A stretch of 64,000 bases of DNA from Neisseria sp. oral taxon 014 str. F0314 (GTDB taxonomy: Bacteria; Pseudomonadota; Gammaproteobacteria; Burkholderiales; Neisseriaceae). The notes under the pieces were generated by a model. It was not told the DNA's origin. It saw only the letters and a list, made by a program, of their open reading frames with translations, and did no database searches. The stretch is from NCBI RefSeq assembly GCF_005886145.1, contig NZ_CP040504.1, positions 1,860,001 through 1,924,000 of the forward strand, in the 5' to 3' direction. This document shows, piece after piece, positions 1 to 7,159 of the stretch; positions within the stretch are counted from its first letter, which is position 1, and each line of letters starts with the position of its first letter. The position numbers and the translations under genes were made by a program.

Positions 1-948
1 TGGTTCGTCCATAAGCGTGGTACGTTCGGCATCAGTCAGCGGACGTTCGTTTCCTTGATTTAAAATACGCAGATTGTTCAGTTTGGTCAGCCAGATAAAA
101 CGTTCGGCGGTGTAGGTGTTTTTGGCTGCTTTCGGTTCTGCCGGCTCGAAGGTGCAATGTCCTAACATTTTTTGAATGGCATCGCCGGATAGGGCAGGAC
201 GTTGCGTCATCAGCAGGTTTTCAATACCGTTTTTGAGGTCGTCTGAAACATACGGATTGCCGAATTCTTTTTGTTTTTCAAACAGCAAAACGAGTTCCGC
301 CTGTAAATCTTTGCGGCTGAATGTATGCGAATAATCGCCGCGCTGGTTACGGATATGACCGCTTTCTTTTTCAAATTTATTCAAAGCCAATTCGGCCGGA
401 GTGCGAAAATTGCCTGCTTGTAAAGCGTGGGTATTATCAGCCACACCTTTGAGCAAAGCGCCCAGTTCCTTATCATCAGTTTCCCCCTCGTTTTTCCGTT
501 GCGACAGATAGCCGCGATGTTTGACCAAATGCAGCAAAACTGCTGCCCATTCTAAAGGTGTCAATTTGCGGTCCAATGCGGCCGCACGAAGTTGCCACGG
601 CGTATTACGAGGTTGTTTTGGTATATAGGGTAAAGGTTTAACCAAACCGTTTTCATCAAAATCTTCGGGTTTTAAAACGCCTTCGTGCTTCAACAGACGA
701 CGCGCCCGAAGCAGGCGATGGGCGCGACGGCGGGTCAGACGGCGGACGCTGCGCGCCAAACGCCTTGCCGCGGCCAGCGAATCTCCCGTTTTCGGCATTT
801 CCGCACGCTCAAAAACACGCACTCCCAAATCAATCAGGCGAACCGGATTTTCTTTATCATCAATTTCCACCATCGCCCAACCGACGGATGCAATACCGAT
901 GTCGAGACCGAGGATGTAATTCAGTGGATTGGGTTTAAAAGCAGTCAT
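1..948 (-). CDS. cas9: CRISPR-associated endonuclease Cas9, type II-C (N-terminal part, runs off the window)
   Basis: RNA-guided DNA endonuclease of a type II-C CRISPR system. Only the first 316 codons are in the window; the family is close to 1,080 residues in Neisseria. The reverse-strand translation starts [18 protein letters not shown], very like the meningococcal Cas9 start. The RuvC-I motif has the catalytic Asp at residue 16 ([12 protein letters not shown]). An arginine-rich bridge helix lies at about residues 60-87 ([15 protein letters not shown]), followed by the start of the recognition lobe. The frame is open to base 1. The ATG follows a GGAGAAAC stretch that can serve as ribosome binding site. 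A DUS variant (AGGTCGTCTGAA) is embedded in the recognition-lobe coding sequence near base 236. The tracrRNA is divergent and immediately upstream. HNH domain, cas1, cas2 and array would lie left of the window and cannot be checked. Confidence 0.97.
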   Translation of the reverse strand, partial: MTAFKPNPLNYILGLDIGIASVGWAMVEIDDKENPVRLIDLGVRVFERAEMPKTGDSLAAARRLARSVRRLTRRRAHRLLRARRLLKHEGVLKPEDFDENGLVKPLPYIPKQPRNTPWQLRAAALDRKLTPLEWAAVLLHLVKHRGYLSQRKNEGETDDKELGALLKGVADNTHALQAGNFRTPAELALNKFEKESGHIRNQRGDYSHTFSRKDLQAELVLLFEKQKEFGNPYVSDDLKNGIENLLMTQRPALSGDAIQKMLGHCTFEPAEPKAAKNTYTAERFIWLTKLNNLRILNQGNERPLTDAERTTLMDEP

Positions 949-1020
949 TTGTTTCTCCGCAATTTCATAAACAACAACAGCAATATATCTGAAAAAAGCA
1001 TTAACATGCAAATGAAATAG

Positions 1021-1049
1021 TTGACTTCCGTTACTGCAATCGCTAGAAT
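1021..1049 (+). promoter_or_regulatory. tracrRNA promoter
   Basis: TTGACT at 1021-1026 and TAGAAT at 1044-1049, separated by exactly 17 bases, form a strong sigma70-type promoter. Initiation about seven bases downstream would fall near 1056, two to three bases before the anti-repeat. The transcript would therefore carry the whole anti-repeat at its 5' end. It lies about 70 bases upstream of the cas9 start and points the opposite way. Confidence 0.8.
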
Positions 1050-1055
1050 CTCCAA

Positions 1056-1210
1056 TATATTGTTGCACTGCGAAATGAGAAACGTTGCTACAATAAGACC
1101 TCGAAGGATGTATGAAAATACATCGTGTCGCAATGCTCTGTCCTTTAGAACCACTGTTCTGGAGAACATCATTAGCCCCTTGAAATTCTTCGGTTTCAAG
1201 GGGCATTTCC
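1056..1210 (+). ncRNA. tracrRNA of the type II-C CRISPR system
   Basis: Bases 1059-1094 match, as I recall it, the reverse complement of the 36-nt neisserial CRISPR repeat over the full length, except one base in the 5' part and a four-base internal bulge (CGTT at 1083-1086). Downstream are a 7-bp hairpin with GAAA loop (1107-1124), a 9-bp hairpin with CACT loop and two G-U pairs (1143-1164), and an 11-bp terminator hairpin (1175-1204) followed by TTTCC. The meningococcal tracrRNA as I know it lacks the middle hairpin and has a DUS in the first one. The RNA guides crRNA maturation and Cas9 loading. Boundaries are inferred from promoter and terminator. Confidence 0.85.
1175..1210 (+). terminator. 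tracrRNA terminator hairpin
   Basis: An 11-bp perfect stem (1175-1185 with 1194-1204, GCCCCTTGAAA) encloses an 8-base loop and is followed by ATTTCCTTT. It corresponds in position to the 3' hairpin of known neisserial tracrRNAs. Confidence 0.75.
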
Positions 1211-1235
1211 TTTGGTATCAAACATAAAAAACGAA

Positions 1236-1276
1236 AGGCCGTCTGAAATTTCAACATGCGGGTTTTCAGACGGCCT
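1236..1276. terminator. inverted DUS pair
   Basis: AGGCCGTCTGAA (1236-1247) and its reverse complement (1265-1276) can form a 12-bp hairpin. It lies between the tracrRNA and avtA and is likely a second, DUS-type terminator for the tracrRNA. Confidence 0.6.
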
Positions 1277-1292
1277 CTGCTTATGTTCAAGC

Positions 1293-1301
1293 TGTTATAA
1301 T
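1293..1301 (+). promoter_or_regulatory. extended -10 promoter for avtA
   Basis: TGTTATAAT is a TGn-TATAAT extended -10 element, 31 bases upstream of the avtA start codon. No good -35 box is visible, as expected for this class. Confidence 0.5.
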
Positions 1302-1331
1302 CACCTTCAAAGATACAGATATGGAGGTTTC

Positions 1332-2624
1332 ATGCAGTTCTCGGCATTCGGCGAAAAATTCACGCAACTCAGCGGCATCCTGCAACTTATGGACGACCTC
1401 GGCGACGCGCTCAAAAGCGACAAGCCCGTCAACATGCTCGGCGGCGGCAATCCGGCGCGAATCGCCGAAGTCAACGCCGTGTTCGCCGATGTATTTTCCA
1501 AACTGGCGGCAGAACACGCTGTTGAGAACATCGGCAACTACTCCAATCCCCAAGGCGATGCCGCGCTGATTGACGCGTTGACCGCCTTCCTCAACCGCGA
1601 ATACGGCTGGCATCTGACCGCCGACAATATCGCGCTGACCAACGGTTCGCAGAACGCGTTTTTCTATCTTTTCAACCTTTTCGGCGGCAAATTCAACGTT
1701 TCAGACGGCCTTTCCGTAGAGAAAGCCATCCTGCTGCCGCTCGCGCCCGAATATATCGGCTATGCCGACGTACACGTCGAAGGGCAGCACTTCGTTTCCG
1801 TCAAACCGAAAATCGAAGCTGTCGCACACGAAGGCGAAGCAGGTTTCTTCAAATACCGTGTGGACTTTGACGCGCTGGAAAGCCTGCCAGAGCTGAAAGA
1901 AGGCAAAATCGGCGCGATTTGCTGTTCGCGCCCGACCAACCCGACCGGCAACGTGCTGACCGACGGCGAAATGGCGCAGCTGGACGCTTTGGCGCAAGAA
2001 CACGGCATTCCGCTGATTATCGACAACGCCTACGGAATGCCGTTCCCCAACATTATTTACAGCGACGTGACGCTGAATTGGCACGAAAACATCATCCTCT
2101 GCTTCAGCCTGTCCAAAGTCGGCTTACCTGGCGTGCGCACCGGCATCATCGTCGCCGCGCCCGAAGTCGTCAAAGCCGTCAGCAGCCTGAATGCGATTGT
2201 GAACCTGTCGCCCACCCGTTTCGGCGCAGCCATCGCAACGCCGCTGTTGCAGGACGGTCGTCTGAAACAGCTTTCAGACGACGTGATCCGGCCGTTTTAC
2301 CGCAATCAGGCGCAAACCGCCGTCTCGCTGCTCAAGCGCGAGCTGGGCGCGTATCCGCTGAAAATCCACAAGCCCGAAGGTGCGATTTTCCTGTGGCTCT
2401 GGTTTGAAAACCTGCCCGTTTCGTCGCAAACCCTGTACGAAATGCTCAAAGCCGAAGGCACGCTGATTATTCCGGGCGAACATTTCTTCGTCGGCATCGA
2501 CACGCAGGATTACCCGCACGCCCGCGAGTGCATCCGCATGAGCATCGCGCAGGACGCTCAAACGCTGAAAAAAGGCATCGCCGCCATCGGCAGGGTGGTG
2601 CGCGGTTTGTACGGTGCGGTGTGA
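1332..2624 (+). CDS. avtA: valine--pyruvate aminotransferase AvtA
   Basis: PLP-dependent transaminase exchanging amino groups between valine (or 2-oxoisovalerate) and alanine/pyruvate in branched-chain amino acid synthesis. The 430-residue product has the class I/II aminotransferase fold: the SRPTNPTGN substrate/PLP stretch at residues 199-207, the PLP Asp in LIIDNAYG (about 231), and the Schiff-base lysine at residue 262 in SLSKVGLPGVR. The N-terminus MQFSAFGEKF and the MLGGGNPARI motif (35-44) are typical of AvtA. The ATG at 1332 has GGAGG five bases upstream; a longer in-frame reading from 1212 would include the DUS pair and is unlikely. A DUS is read in frame as SDG near residue 125. It stands alone, between its own promoter and a repeat-rich gap. 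Confidence 0.93.
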   Translation: MQFSAFGEKFTQLSGILQLMDDLGDALKSDKPVNMLGGGNPARIAEVNAVFADVFSKLAAEHAVENIGNYSNPQGDAALIDALTAFLNREYGWHLTADNIALTNGSQNAFFYLFNLFGGKFNVSDGLSVEKAILLPLAPEYIGYADVHVEGQHFVSVKPKIEAVAHEGEAGFFKYRVDFDALESLPELKEGKIGAICCSRPTNPTGNVLTDGEMAQLDALAQEHGIPLIIDNAYGMPFPNIIYSDVTLNWHENIILCFSLSKVGLPGVRTGIIVAAPEVVKAVSSLNAIVNLSPTRFGAAIATPLLQDGRLKQLSDDVIRPFYRNQAQTAVSLLKRELGAYPLKIHKPEGAIFLWLWFENLPVSSQTLYEMLKAEGTLIIPGEHFFVGIDTQDYPHARECIRMSIAQDAQTLKKGIAAIGRVVRGLYGAV

Positions 2625-2773
2625 GTTGGGGCAGGGCCTTCATTTAGACTTCCTGCAAAATTCCAAATGATTGAAAACAAACCGCCAGCCTTGCGGACAA
2701 AATACGGTTTCGCAGTAAGTTTATTGAATATAGCCAGTTCGCTTGCTTTTTGATATATCTCTCACCATCAGGC

Positions 2774-2880
2774 ATCATTCCCGCGCAGGCGGGAATCCAG
2801 ACCTGTCGGCACAGAGACCTGTCGGGGAAAAAGGTTTCCTAAATTCTACATTCTGGATTCCCGCCTGCACGGGAATGACA
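2774..2880. repeat. NIME-like repeat bounded by two dRS3 elements
   Basis: Two 20-base dRS3-type inverted repeats (consensus ATTCCC-N8-GGGAAT) at 2777-2796 and 2857-2876 face each other around a 60-base core. The core contains a short direct repeat (GACCTGTCGG twice). dRS3 units are known dispersed repeats in Neisseria and targets for filamentous-phage-type integration. Confidence 0.8.
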
Positions 2881-2932
2881 GGATTCGATAAACGTTGTAT
2901 CAAAAATTAAATAAGTTGGCTATAAAGGATTC

Positions 2933-2971
2933 AGGCCGTCTGAAACTGCAAAAAGCGGTTTCAGACGGCCT
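2933..2971. terminator. inverted DUS pair
   Basis: AGGCCGTCTGAA at 2933-2944 and its complement at 2960-2971, followed by a T-run (CTTTTT). Probable terminator plus DNA uptake signal between avtA and the heptosyltransferase. Confidence 0.65.
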
Positions 2972-3115
2972 GAAACTTTTTCATCAATACGATAACCGCT
3001 TATTTTTGCCTAGGTTTACCTTAAACGCGCCCTGCGGCGGGGCGGGCTTTGTTCCCTAAATCTTCCGACTGTTTTAGAATTGCAACTCTCATACAGGCCG
3101 TCGGAACGATTCATT

Positions 3116-4186
3116 ATGTCTATTTCCCAGCCCGAACGGGTTTTAATCATCAAGCTGCGGCACCACGGCGACGTATTGCTGTCCACGCCGGTTGTGGACG
3201 CCCTCAAGCACAAATTTCCCGACTGCGAAGTCGATATGCTGGTGTATGCCGCCACCACCGACGTCATCCTCGACAACCGCCAAATTTCCAATATCTTCAC
3301 CATCGACCGCGAATGGAAGAAACAGGGCATCAGGGCGCAGCTTGCGCATGAGAAGGCATTGTTCAAAAGGCTGAAAGCCAGAAACTACGATTGGGCGTTT
3401 AATATTTCCGACCAGTGGCGCGCGGCGTTTTTGGCCAAACTCTGCGCGCATTACAGTGCGGGCATCGCCTGCTGCAAACGCGACAATTTCCTCTGGCGGT
3501 ACTGCCATGATTTTCTGAACGAAGAACTCGACACTTCGCACCATATGGTCGAAAGCAACCTGAACGTATTGCCGCCGCTGGTGCTGCCGGAAGAATATCC
3601 GGCCAAAGTGCGTATGGAAATTTCCCCCGCCAACCGCGAAAGCGTGTTGGAAAAACTGAGCGCACAGGGCTGGAACGGAGAACCGTATGTGCTGGCGCAT
3701 CCCGGCGCGCGCTGGTTTTTCAAGTGCTGGGAAGACGGTAAAAACGCCGCGCTGCTCCAGCTTTTGCTGCTCAACGGCAAAAACGTCGTTTTGACCGCTT
3801 CGCCCGATGCCGCCGAGCAGGAAATGGTGCAAAGCATTTTAGGCCGTCTGAAAATCCCCGACGGCGTGCATGTGTGGGTGTTGTCCGGCTGCCTCAACCT
3901 GCGCGAGCTGGCCGCCGCGATTGACGGGGCGGAACTGTTTTTCGGCGTCGATTCCGTGCCGATGCACATCGCCGCGGCCCTCGACAAGCCGCAGGTGGCG
4001 TTGTTCGGGCCGAGCTGGGTCGGCCGCTGGCGGCCTTATTCGGATAAGGCCGAGGTAGTGTGGGCGGGCGATTTCGCCGAACTGCCGCACCCCGACAGCA
4101 TCAATACCAACGACGCCACCCGCCTGCTCGGCGCGATTCCGTTGGACGTGGTCTGGGAAAAGGTGAGGGCCAAGCTAGGGCTGTGA
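3116..4186 (+). CDS. glycosyltransferase family 9 protein, WaaQ-like (LPS heptosyltransferase III family)
   Basis: Probably transfers a heptose from ADP-heptose to the inner core of lipooligosaccharide at the inner membrane. The 356-residue product starts with the WaaQ-type block VLIIKLRHHGDVLLSTPVVD (about residues 9-28). Near the C-terminus it has the GT9 nucleotide-binding features: VLAHPGARW around 195, ELFFGVDSVPMHIAAALDKP around 275-295, and LFGPSWVGRWRPY around 300. The ATG at 3116 has GGAACG seven bases upstream; an upstream TTG in the same frame at 3080 is less likely. A partial DUS (AGGCCGTC) lies just before the start. It has no operon partner. The exact acceptor sugar cannot be told from sequence; the GT9 family call is firm. 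Confidence 0.85.
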   Translation: MSISQPERVLIIKLRHHGDVLLSTPVVDALKHKFPDCEVDMLVYAATTDVILDNRQISNIFTIDREWKKQGIRAQLAHEKALFKRLKARNYDWAFNISDQWRAAFLAKLCAHYSAGIACCKRDNFLWRYCHDFLNEELDTSHHMVESNLNVLPPLVLPEEYPAKVRMEISPANRESVLEKLSAQGWNGEPYVLAHPGARWFFKCWEDGKNAALLQLLLLNGKNVVLTASPDAAEQEMVQSILGRLKIPDGVHVWVLSGCLNLRELAAAIDGAELFFGVDSVPMHIAAALDKPQVALFGPSWVGRWRPYSDKAEVVWAGDFAELPHPDSINTNDATRLLGAIPLDVVWEKVRAKLGL

Positions 4187-4261
4187 GGTTGCCCGCCTCA
4201 GGCCGTCTGAAAAAACAAAACGGCCGTAAGGCCGTTTGTCGTCGGAGGTTCGGAGCGCCGT

Positions 4262-4576
4262 TCAACGTCCGATACCGATATAGATTTCGCCGCCGTCCCG
4301 TCCGCGCCGGAGGTCGCTTTGCCGGTCGCTTTTATCCCGCCCTAGCGGCGTGTCCTGCTCCATCTGCCAGATGACGCTGCTCCCGCCGCCTATCGGGTGC
4401 GAACCGCGCATTCCGATATGGCTGCCCAAATCGGAAACGCCCGTATAAGACGAAGTTTTGCCGCCGAATTTGGTTTGCGAAGTTTCCACGCCGCTTTTCA
4501 AATCGCCGTAGAGCCGCACGTCGGCCGACGCAAACGCGGGCAGGGCGAGCAGGAGGAGGGTGAGCCGTTTATTCAT
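4262..4576 (-). pseudogene. truncated neisserial porin
   Basis: The 104-residue product has a signal peptide (MNKRLTLLLLALPAFASA) followed by DVRLYGDLKSGVE, the first strand of Gram-negative trimeric porins. It continues with SDLGSHIGMRGS and SVIWQMEQDTPLG, matching the first three strands of PorB-type proteins (LGSKIGFKG, AIWQVEQ). Full porins are about 330-360 residues, so two thirds is missing. The frame then runs into an arginine-rich tail unlike a porin. A ribosome binding site (AAGGA) is retained before the ATG. It is either a decayed porin or a short recombination donor; a functional barrel is not possible. It is convergent with the heptosyltransferase and divergent from the hydrolase. 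Confidence 0.75.
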
Positions 4577-4676
4577 TATGTGCATCCTTCGTTGGGAAAA
4601 CGGGGGAAGTATATCCGCCCGCCTTGTAAACAAACCGCAATTCATGCAAAAGGCCGTCTGAAACAGGAAAACCGCC

Positions 4677-5516
4677 ATGCAAAACATCCGCGCCGCCGCC
4701 GTGCAAATGATTTCCTCCACCGACCCCGACGCCAACACCGCCGCGATGAAACGCCTCGTGCGCCAAGCCGCAGAGCAAGGGGCGGACTGGGTGTTGCTGC
4801 CGGAATACTGGCCGCTGATGGGGAGCAACGATACCGACAAACTCGCCTTCTCCGAGCCTTTAGTCAGCGGCCGTTTGGGCGAAACCTGCTACGCTCGTTT
4901 TCAGACGGCCTTGAGCGAAACGGCGGCGGAATGCGGCGTGGTGCTGTTCGGCGGCACGGTTCCGCTGCAAAGCCCCGACGCGGGCAAAGTGATGAACACC
5001 ATGCTGGTATACGGCCGCGACGGCGCGCAAATCGGGCTGTACCACAAAATGCACCTGTTCGGCTTTTCGGGCTTGGGCGAACGCTATGCCGAAGCGGACA
5101 CCATCAGCGCGGGCGGCGATGTGCCGGAACTGAGTGCCGACGAGGTTCCGCTTGCCGCCGGCATCTGCTACGATTTGCGTTTTCCCGAATTTTTCCGCGC
5201 CCAGCGGCCGTTTGACGTTTTGCTGCTGCCCGCCGCCTTCACTTACACGACAGGCAGTGCGCATTGGGAATTGCTGCTGCGCGCCCGCGCGGTGGAAAAC
5301 CAATGTTACGTCGTAGCGGCGGCGCAAGGCGGCGAACACGAAAGCGGCAGGCGCACTTTCGGCCACAGCATGATTATCGACCCGTGGGGCGAAGTGCTGG
5401 CCGTTTTGCCCGAAGGCGAGGGCGTCGTCGTGGCCGATTTGGACGGCGCGCGGCTGCAAAGCGTGCGCACCAGGCTGCCCGCGTTGAAACACAGATTGCT
5501 GCAAACCATCCTTTGA
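4677..5516 (+). CDS. carbon-nitrogen hydrolase, Nit1/omega-amidase-like
   Basis: Nitrilase-superfamily amidase; Nit1-type members hydrolyse deaminated glutathione or related alpha-keto amides. The 279-residue product shows the catalytic triad: Glu43 (LLPEYWPL), Lys124 (LYHKMHLF) and Cys164 (AAGICYDLRFPE). Length fits the single-domain family. The ATG is preceded by AGGAAAACCGCC. A DUS within an extended repeat (4878-4912) is translated in frame as RFQTALS. A DUS follows the stop, before ruvC 47 bases downstream. The two may be co-transcribed. Substrate is inferred from family only. Confidence 0.87.
   Translation: MQNIRAAAVQMISSTDPDANTAAMKRLVRQAAEQGADWVLLPEYWPLMGSNDTDKLAFSEPLVSGRLGETCYARFQTALSETAAECGVVLFGGTVPLQSPDAGKVMNTMLVYGRDGAQIGLYHKMHLFGFSGLGERYAEADTISAGGDVPELSADEVPLAAGICYDLRFPEFFRAQRPFDVLLLPAAFTYTTGSAHWELLLRARAVENQCYVVAAAQGGEHESGRRTFGHSMIIDPWGEVLAVLPEGEGVVVADLDGARLQSVRTRLPALKHRLLQTIL
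4878..4912. repeat. extended DUS-linked repeat, copy 1 (inside a gene)
   Basis: A 35-base stretch with GAAACC-GCTACGCTCGTTTTCAGACGGCC character, shared with 6113-6147 (inverted) and 22142-22176. Conservation continues about 20 bases beyond the DUS core. Confidence 0.7.
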
Positions 5517-5563
5517 GGCCGTCTGAAAAACCGTTTTCCGGATGATTTCCGCTGATTTCCCCT

Positions 5564-6112
5564 ATGACCCGAACCCCGCAAACTACCCGCATCCTAGGCA
5601 TAGACCCCGGCAGCCGCGTAACCGGCTTCGGCGTTATCGACGTCTGCGGCCGCGAACATTTCTACGTAGCCTCCGGCTGCATCAAAACCCCGCCGGACGC
5701 GCCGTTGTCGGAACGCATCGCCGTCATCGTGCGCCATATCGGCGAAATCGTCCGGCTGTACCGGCCGCAACAAGCCGCAGTAGAACAAGTATTCGTCAAC
5801 GTCAATCCGGCCTCGACCCTGATGCTCGGCCAGGCGCGCGGCGCGGCATTGGCCGCCTTGGTCATGCACGAGCTGCCCGTGTCCGAATACACCGCCCTGC
5901 AAGTCAAACAGGCCGTCGTCGGCAAGGGTAAGGCGGCGAAAGAACAAGTGCAGCACATGGTCGTGCAAATGCTCTCGCTTTCCGGCACGCCCCAGTCCGA
6001 TGCCGCCGACGGCCTCGCCGTCGCCCTGACCCACGCCCTGCGCAACCACGGACTTGCCGCGCAGTTGAACCCGAACGGAATGAAGGTCAAACGCGGCCGT
6101 TTCCAGTGGTAA
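5564..6112 (+). CDS. ruvC: Holliday junction endonuclease RuvC
   Basis: Resolves Holliday junctions with RuvAB during recombination, which matters in a naturally competent genus. The 182-residue product has the acidic active site at Asp14 (ILGIDPGSR), Glu74 (AAVEQVFVN), Asp146 and Asp149 ([11 protein letters not shown]). These correspond to D7, E66, D138 and D141 of the E. coli enzyme. Length is normal. A downstream DUS in the extended repeat (6113-6147) follows the stop by one base. Confidence 0.96.
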   Translation: MTRTPQTTRILGIDPGSRVTGFGVIDVCGREHFYVASGCIKTPPDAPLSERIAVIVRHIGEIVRLYRPQQAAVEQVFVNVNPASTLMLGQARGAALAALVMHELPVSEYTALQVKQAVVGKGKAAKEQVQHMVVQMLSLSGTPQSDAADGLAVALTHALRNHGLAAQLNPNGMKVKRGRFQW

Positions 6113-6147
6113 AAGGCCGTCTGAAAACGAGCGTAGCGGGTTTCGCT
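6113..6147. repeat. extended DUS-linked repeat, copy 2
   Basis: Starts AAGGCCGTCTGAAAACGAGC and continues GTAGCGGGTTTCGCT. It is the inverted counterpart of the stretches at 4878-4912 and 22142-22176. Confidence 0.7.
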
Positions 6148-6202
6148 AAAACCGCCTCTCCATTCCCGACCCGCAATCCGCCTGAAAAACAACCCTTTCA
6201 GT

Positions 6203-6208
6203 TATAAT
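6203..6208 (+). promoter_or_regulatory. -10 box before lpxL
   Basis: TATAAT 28 bases before the lpxL start codon. No clear -35 is seen at the right distance. Confidence 0.35.
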
Positions 6209-6235
6209 CGCATTTTTCCGCTTCCGCCAGCCGCC

Positions 6236-7105
6236 ATGAAAGCCGCCTTTTTCCTTCTCTACCTCATCCAGCTCCTGCCCTTCAAAGCCATACACAAAAT
6301 TGCCGACGCAGTGGGCATCCTCGCCTATTACGCCGTCAAACCGCGCCGCAAAGTCGGCGAGACCAACCTCAGAAAATGCTTTCCCGAATGGAGCGAAGAC
6401 AAACGCAAAGCCGTGCTCAAACGCCATTTTCAACACATGGCGAAGCTGATGCTCGAATACGGCCTGTATTGGTACGCCCCTGCCGAAAGGCTGCGCAAAC
6501 TCGTGCATTATCAAGACAAACACCATCTTGATAACGCGCTCGCGGCGGGCGAAAAAGTCATCCTGCTTTATCCGCATTTCACCGCATTTGAGATGGCGGT
6601 TTACACCCTCAATCAGGACGTGCCGCTGACCAGCATGTATTCGCACCAAAAAAACAAAGCGTTGGACGAACAAATCCTCAAAGGCCGCCACCGCTACAAC
6701 AACGTCTTCCTCATCGGCCGCACCGAAGGCCTGCGCGCGATTATCAAGCAACTGCGCAAAAGCGACGCCCCCTTCCTTTACCTGCCCGACCAGGATTTCG
6801 GCCGCAACGACTCCATCTTCGTCAACTTCTTCGGCATTCCCACCGCCACGATTACAGGTTTAAGCCGCATCGCCGGCATGACGAAGGCCAAAGTCATCCC
6901 CGCCATCCCCACGCGCAATGCCGACAACACGGTTACGCTGCGCTTCTATCCGGCATGGGAAAACTTCCCTTCAGACGATGTTGCAGCCGACACCCAGCGC
7001 ATGAACGACTTTATCGAAGCACGGGCAAGGGAAAATCCCGAACAATATTTCTGGCTGCACAAACGCTTCAAAACCCGTCCCGAAGGCGAACAGGGGTTTT
7101 ATTGA
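6236..7105 (+). CDS. lpxL: lipid A biosynthesis acyltransferase (LpxL/HtrB family)
   Basis: Adds a secondary acyl chain to the lipid A precursor at the inner membrane. The 289-residue product has an N-terminal hydrophobic anchor (about residues 3-33) and the HX4E catalytic motif at His114-Glu119 (YPHFTAFEM). It also has the PFLYLPDQDFGRNDSIFVNFFG block typical of the family, written here in parts: PDQDFGRN near 184 and FVNFFGIP near 195. Neisseria has two such enzymes (LpxL1 and LpxL2). I cannot say which this is without alignment. The ATG is the first in frame. A GC-rich hairpin with T-run closes the transcript 24 bases after the stop. Confidence 0.9.
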   Translation: MKAAFFLLYLIQLLPFKAIHKIADAVGILAYYAVKPRRKVGETNLRKCFPEWSEDKRKAVLKRHFQHMAKLMLEYGLYWYAPAERLRKLVHYQDKHHLDNALAAGEKVILLYPHFTAFEMAVYTLNQDVPLTSMYSHQKNKALDEQILKGRHRYNNVFLIGRTEGLRAIIKQLRKSDAPFLYLPDQDFGRNDSIFVNFFGIPTATITGLSRIAGMTKAKVIPAIPTRNADNTVTLRFYPAWENFPSDDVAADTQRMNDFIEARARENPEQYFWLHKRFKTRPEGEQGFY

Positions 7106-7128
7106 ATTACATACGATTTCAAGCGAAA

Positions 7129-7159
7129 ACAGGCCGGTAACCGCTCCGGCCTGTTTTTG
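7129..7159 (+). terminator. lpxL intrinsic terminator
   Basis: Nine-base perfect stem ACAGGCCGG (7129-7137) with CCGGCCTGT (7146-7154), 8-base loop, followed by TTTTTG. Confidence 0.85.

Larger units (their letters stand above)
2625..3115. other. 491-base gap with a repeat block and a DUS hairpin
   Basis: No gene seen. It holds the NIME-like block (2774-2880), a stretch of low-complexity neisserial sequence, and a DUS inverted pair at 2933-2971. A TAGAAT at 3075-3080 could be the -10 of the next gene's promoter, without a convincing -35. Confidence 0.6.

Noticed and set aside
3080..3116. Upstream TTG start for the heptosyltransferase gene
   Set aside because: It adds residues not typical of the family and spans the promoter and a partial DUS; the ATG at 3116 fits better.
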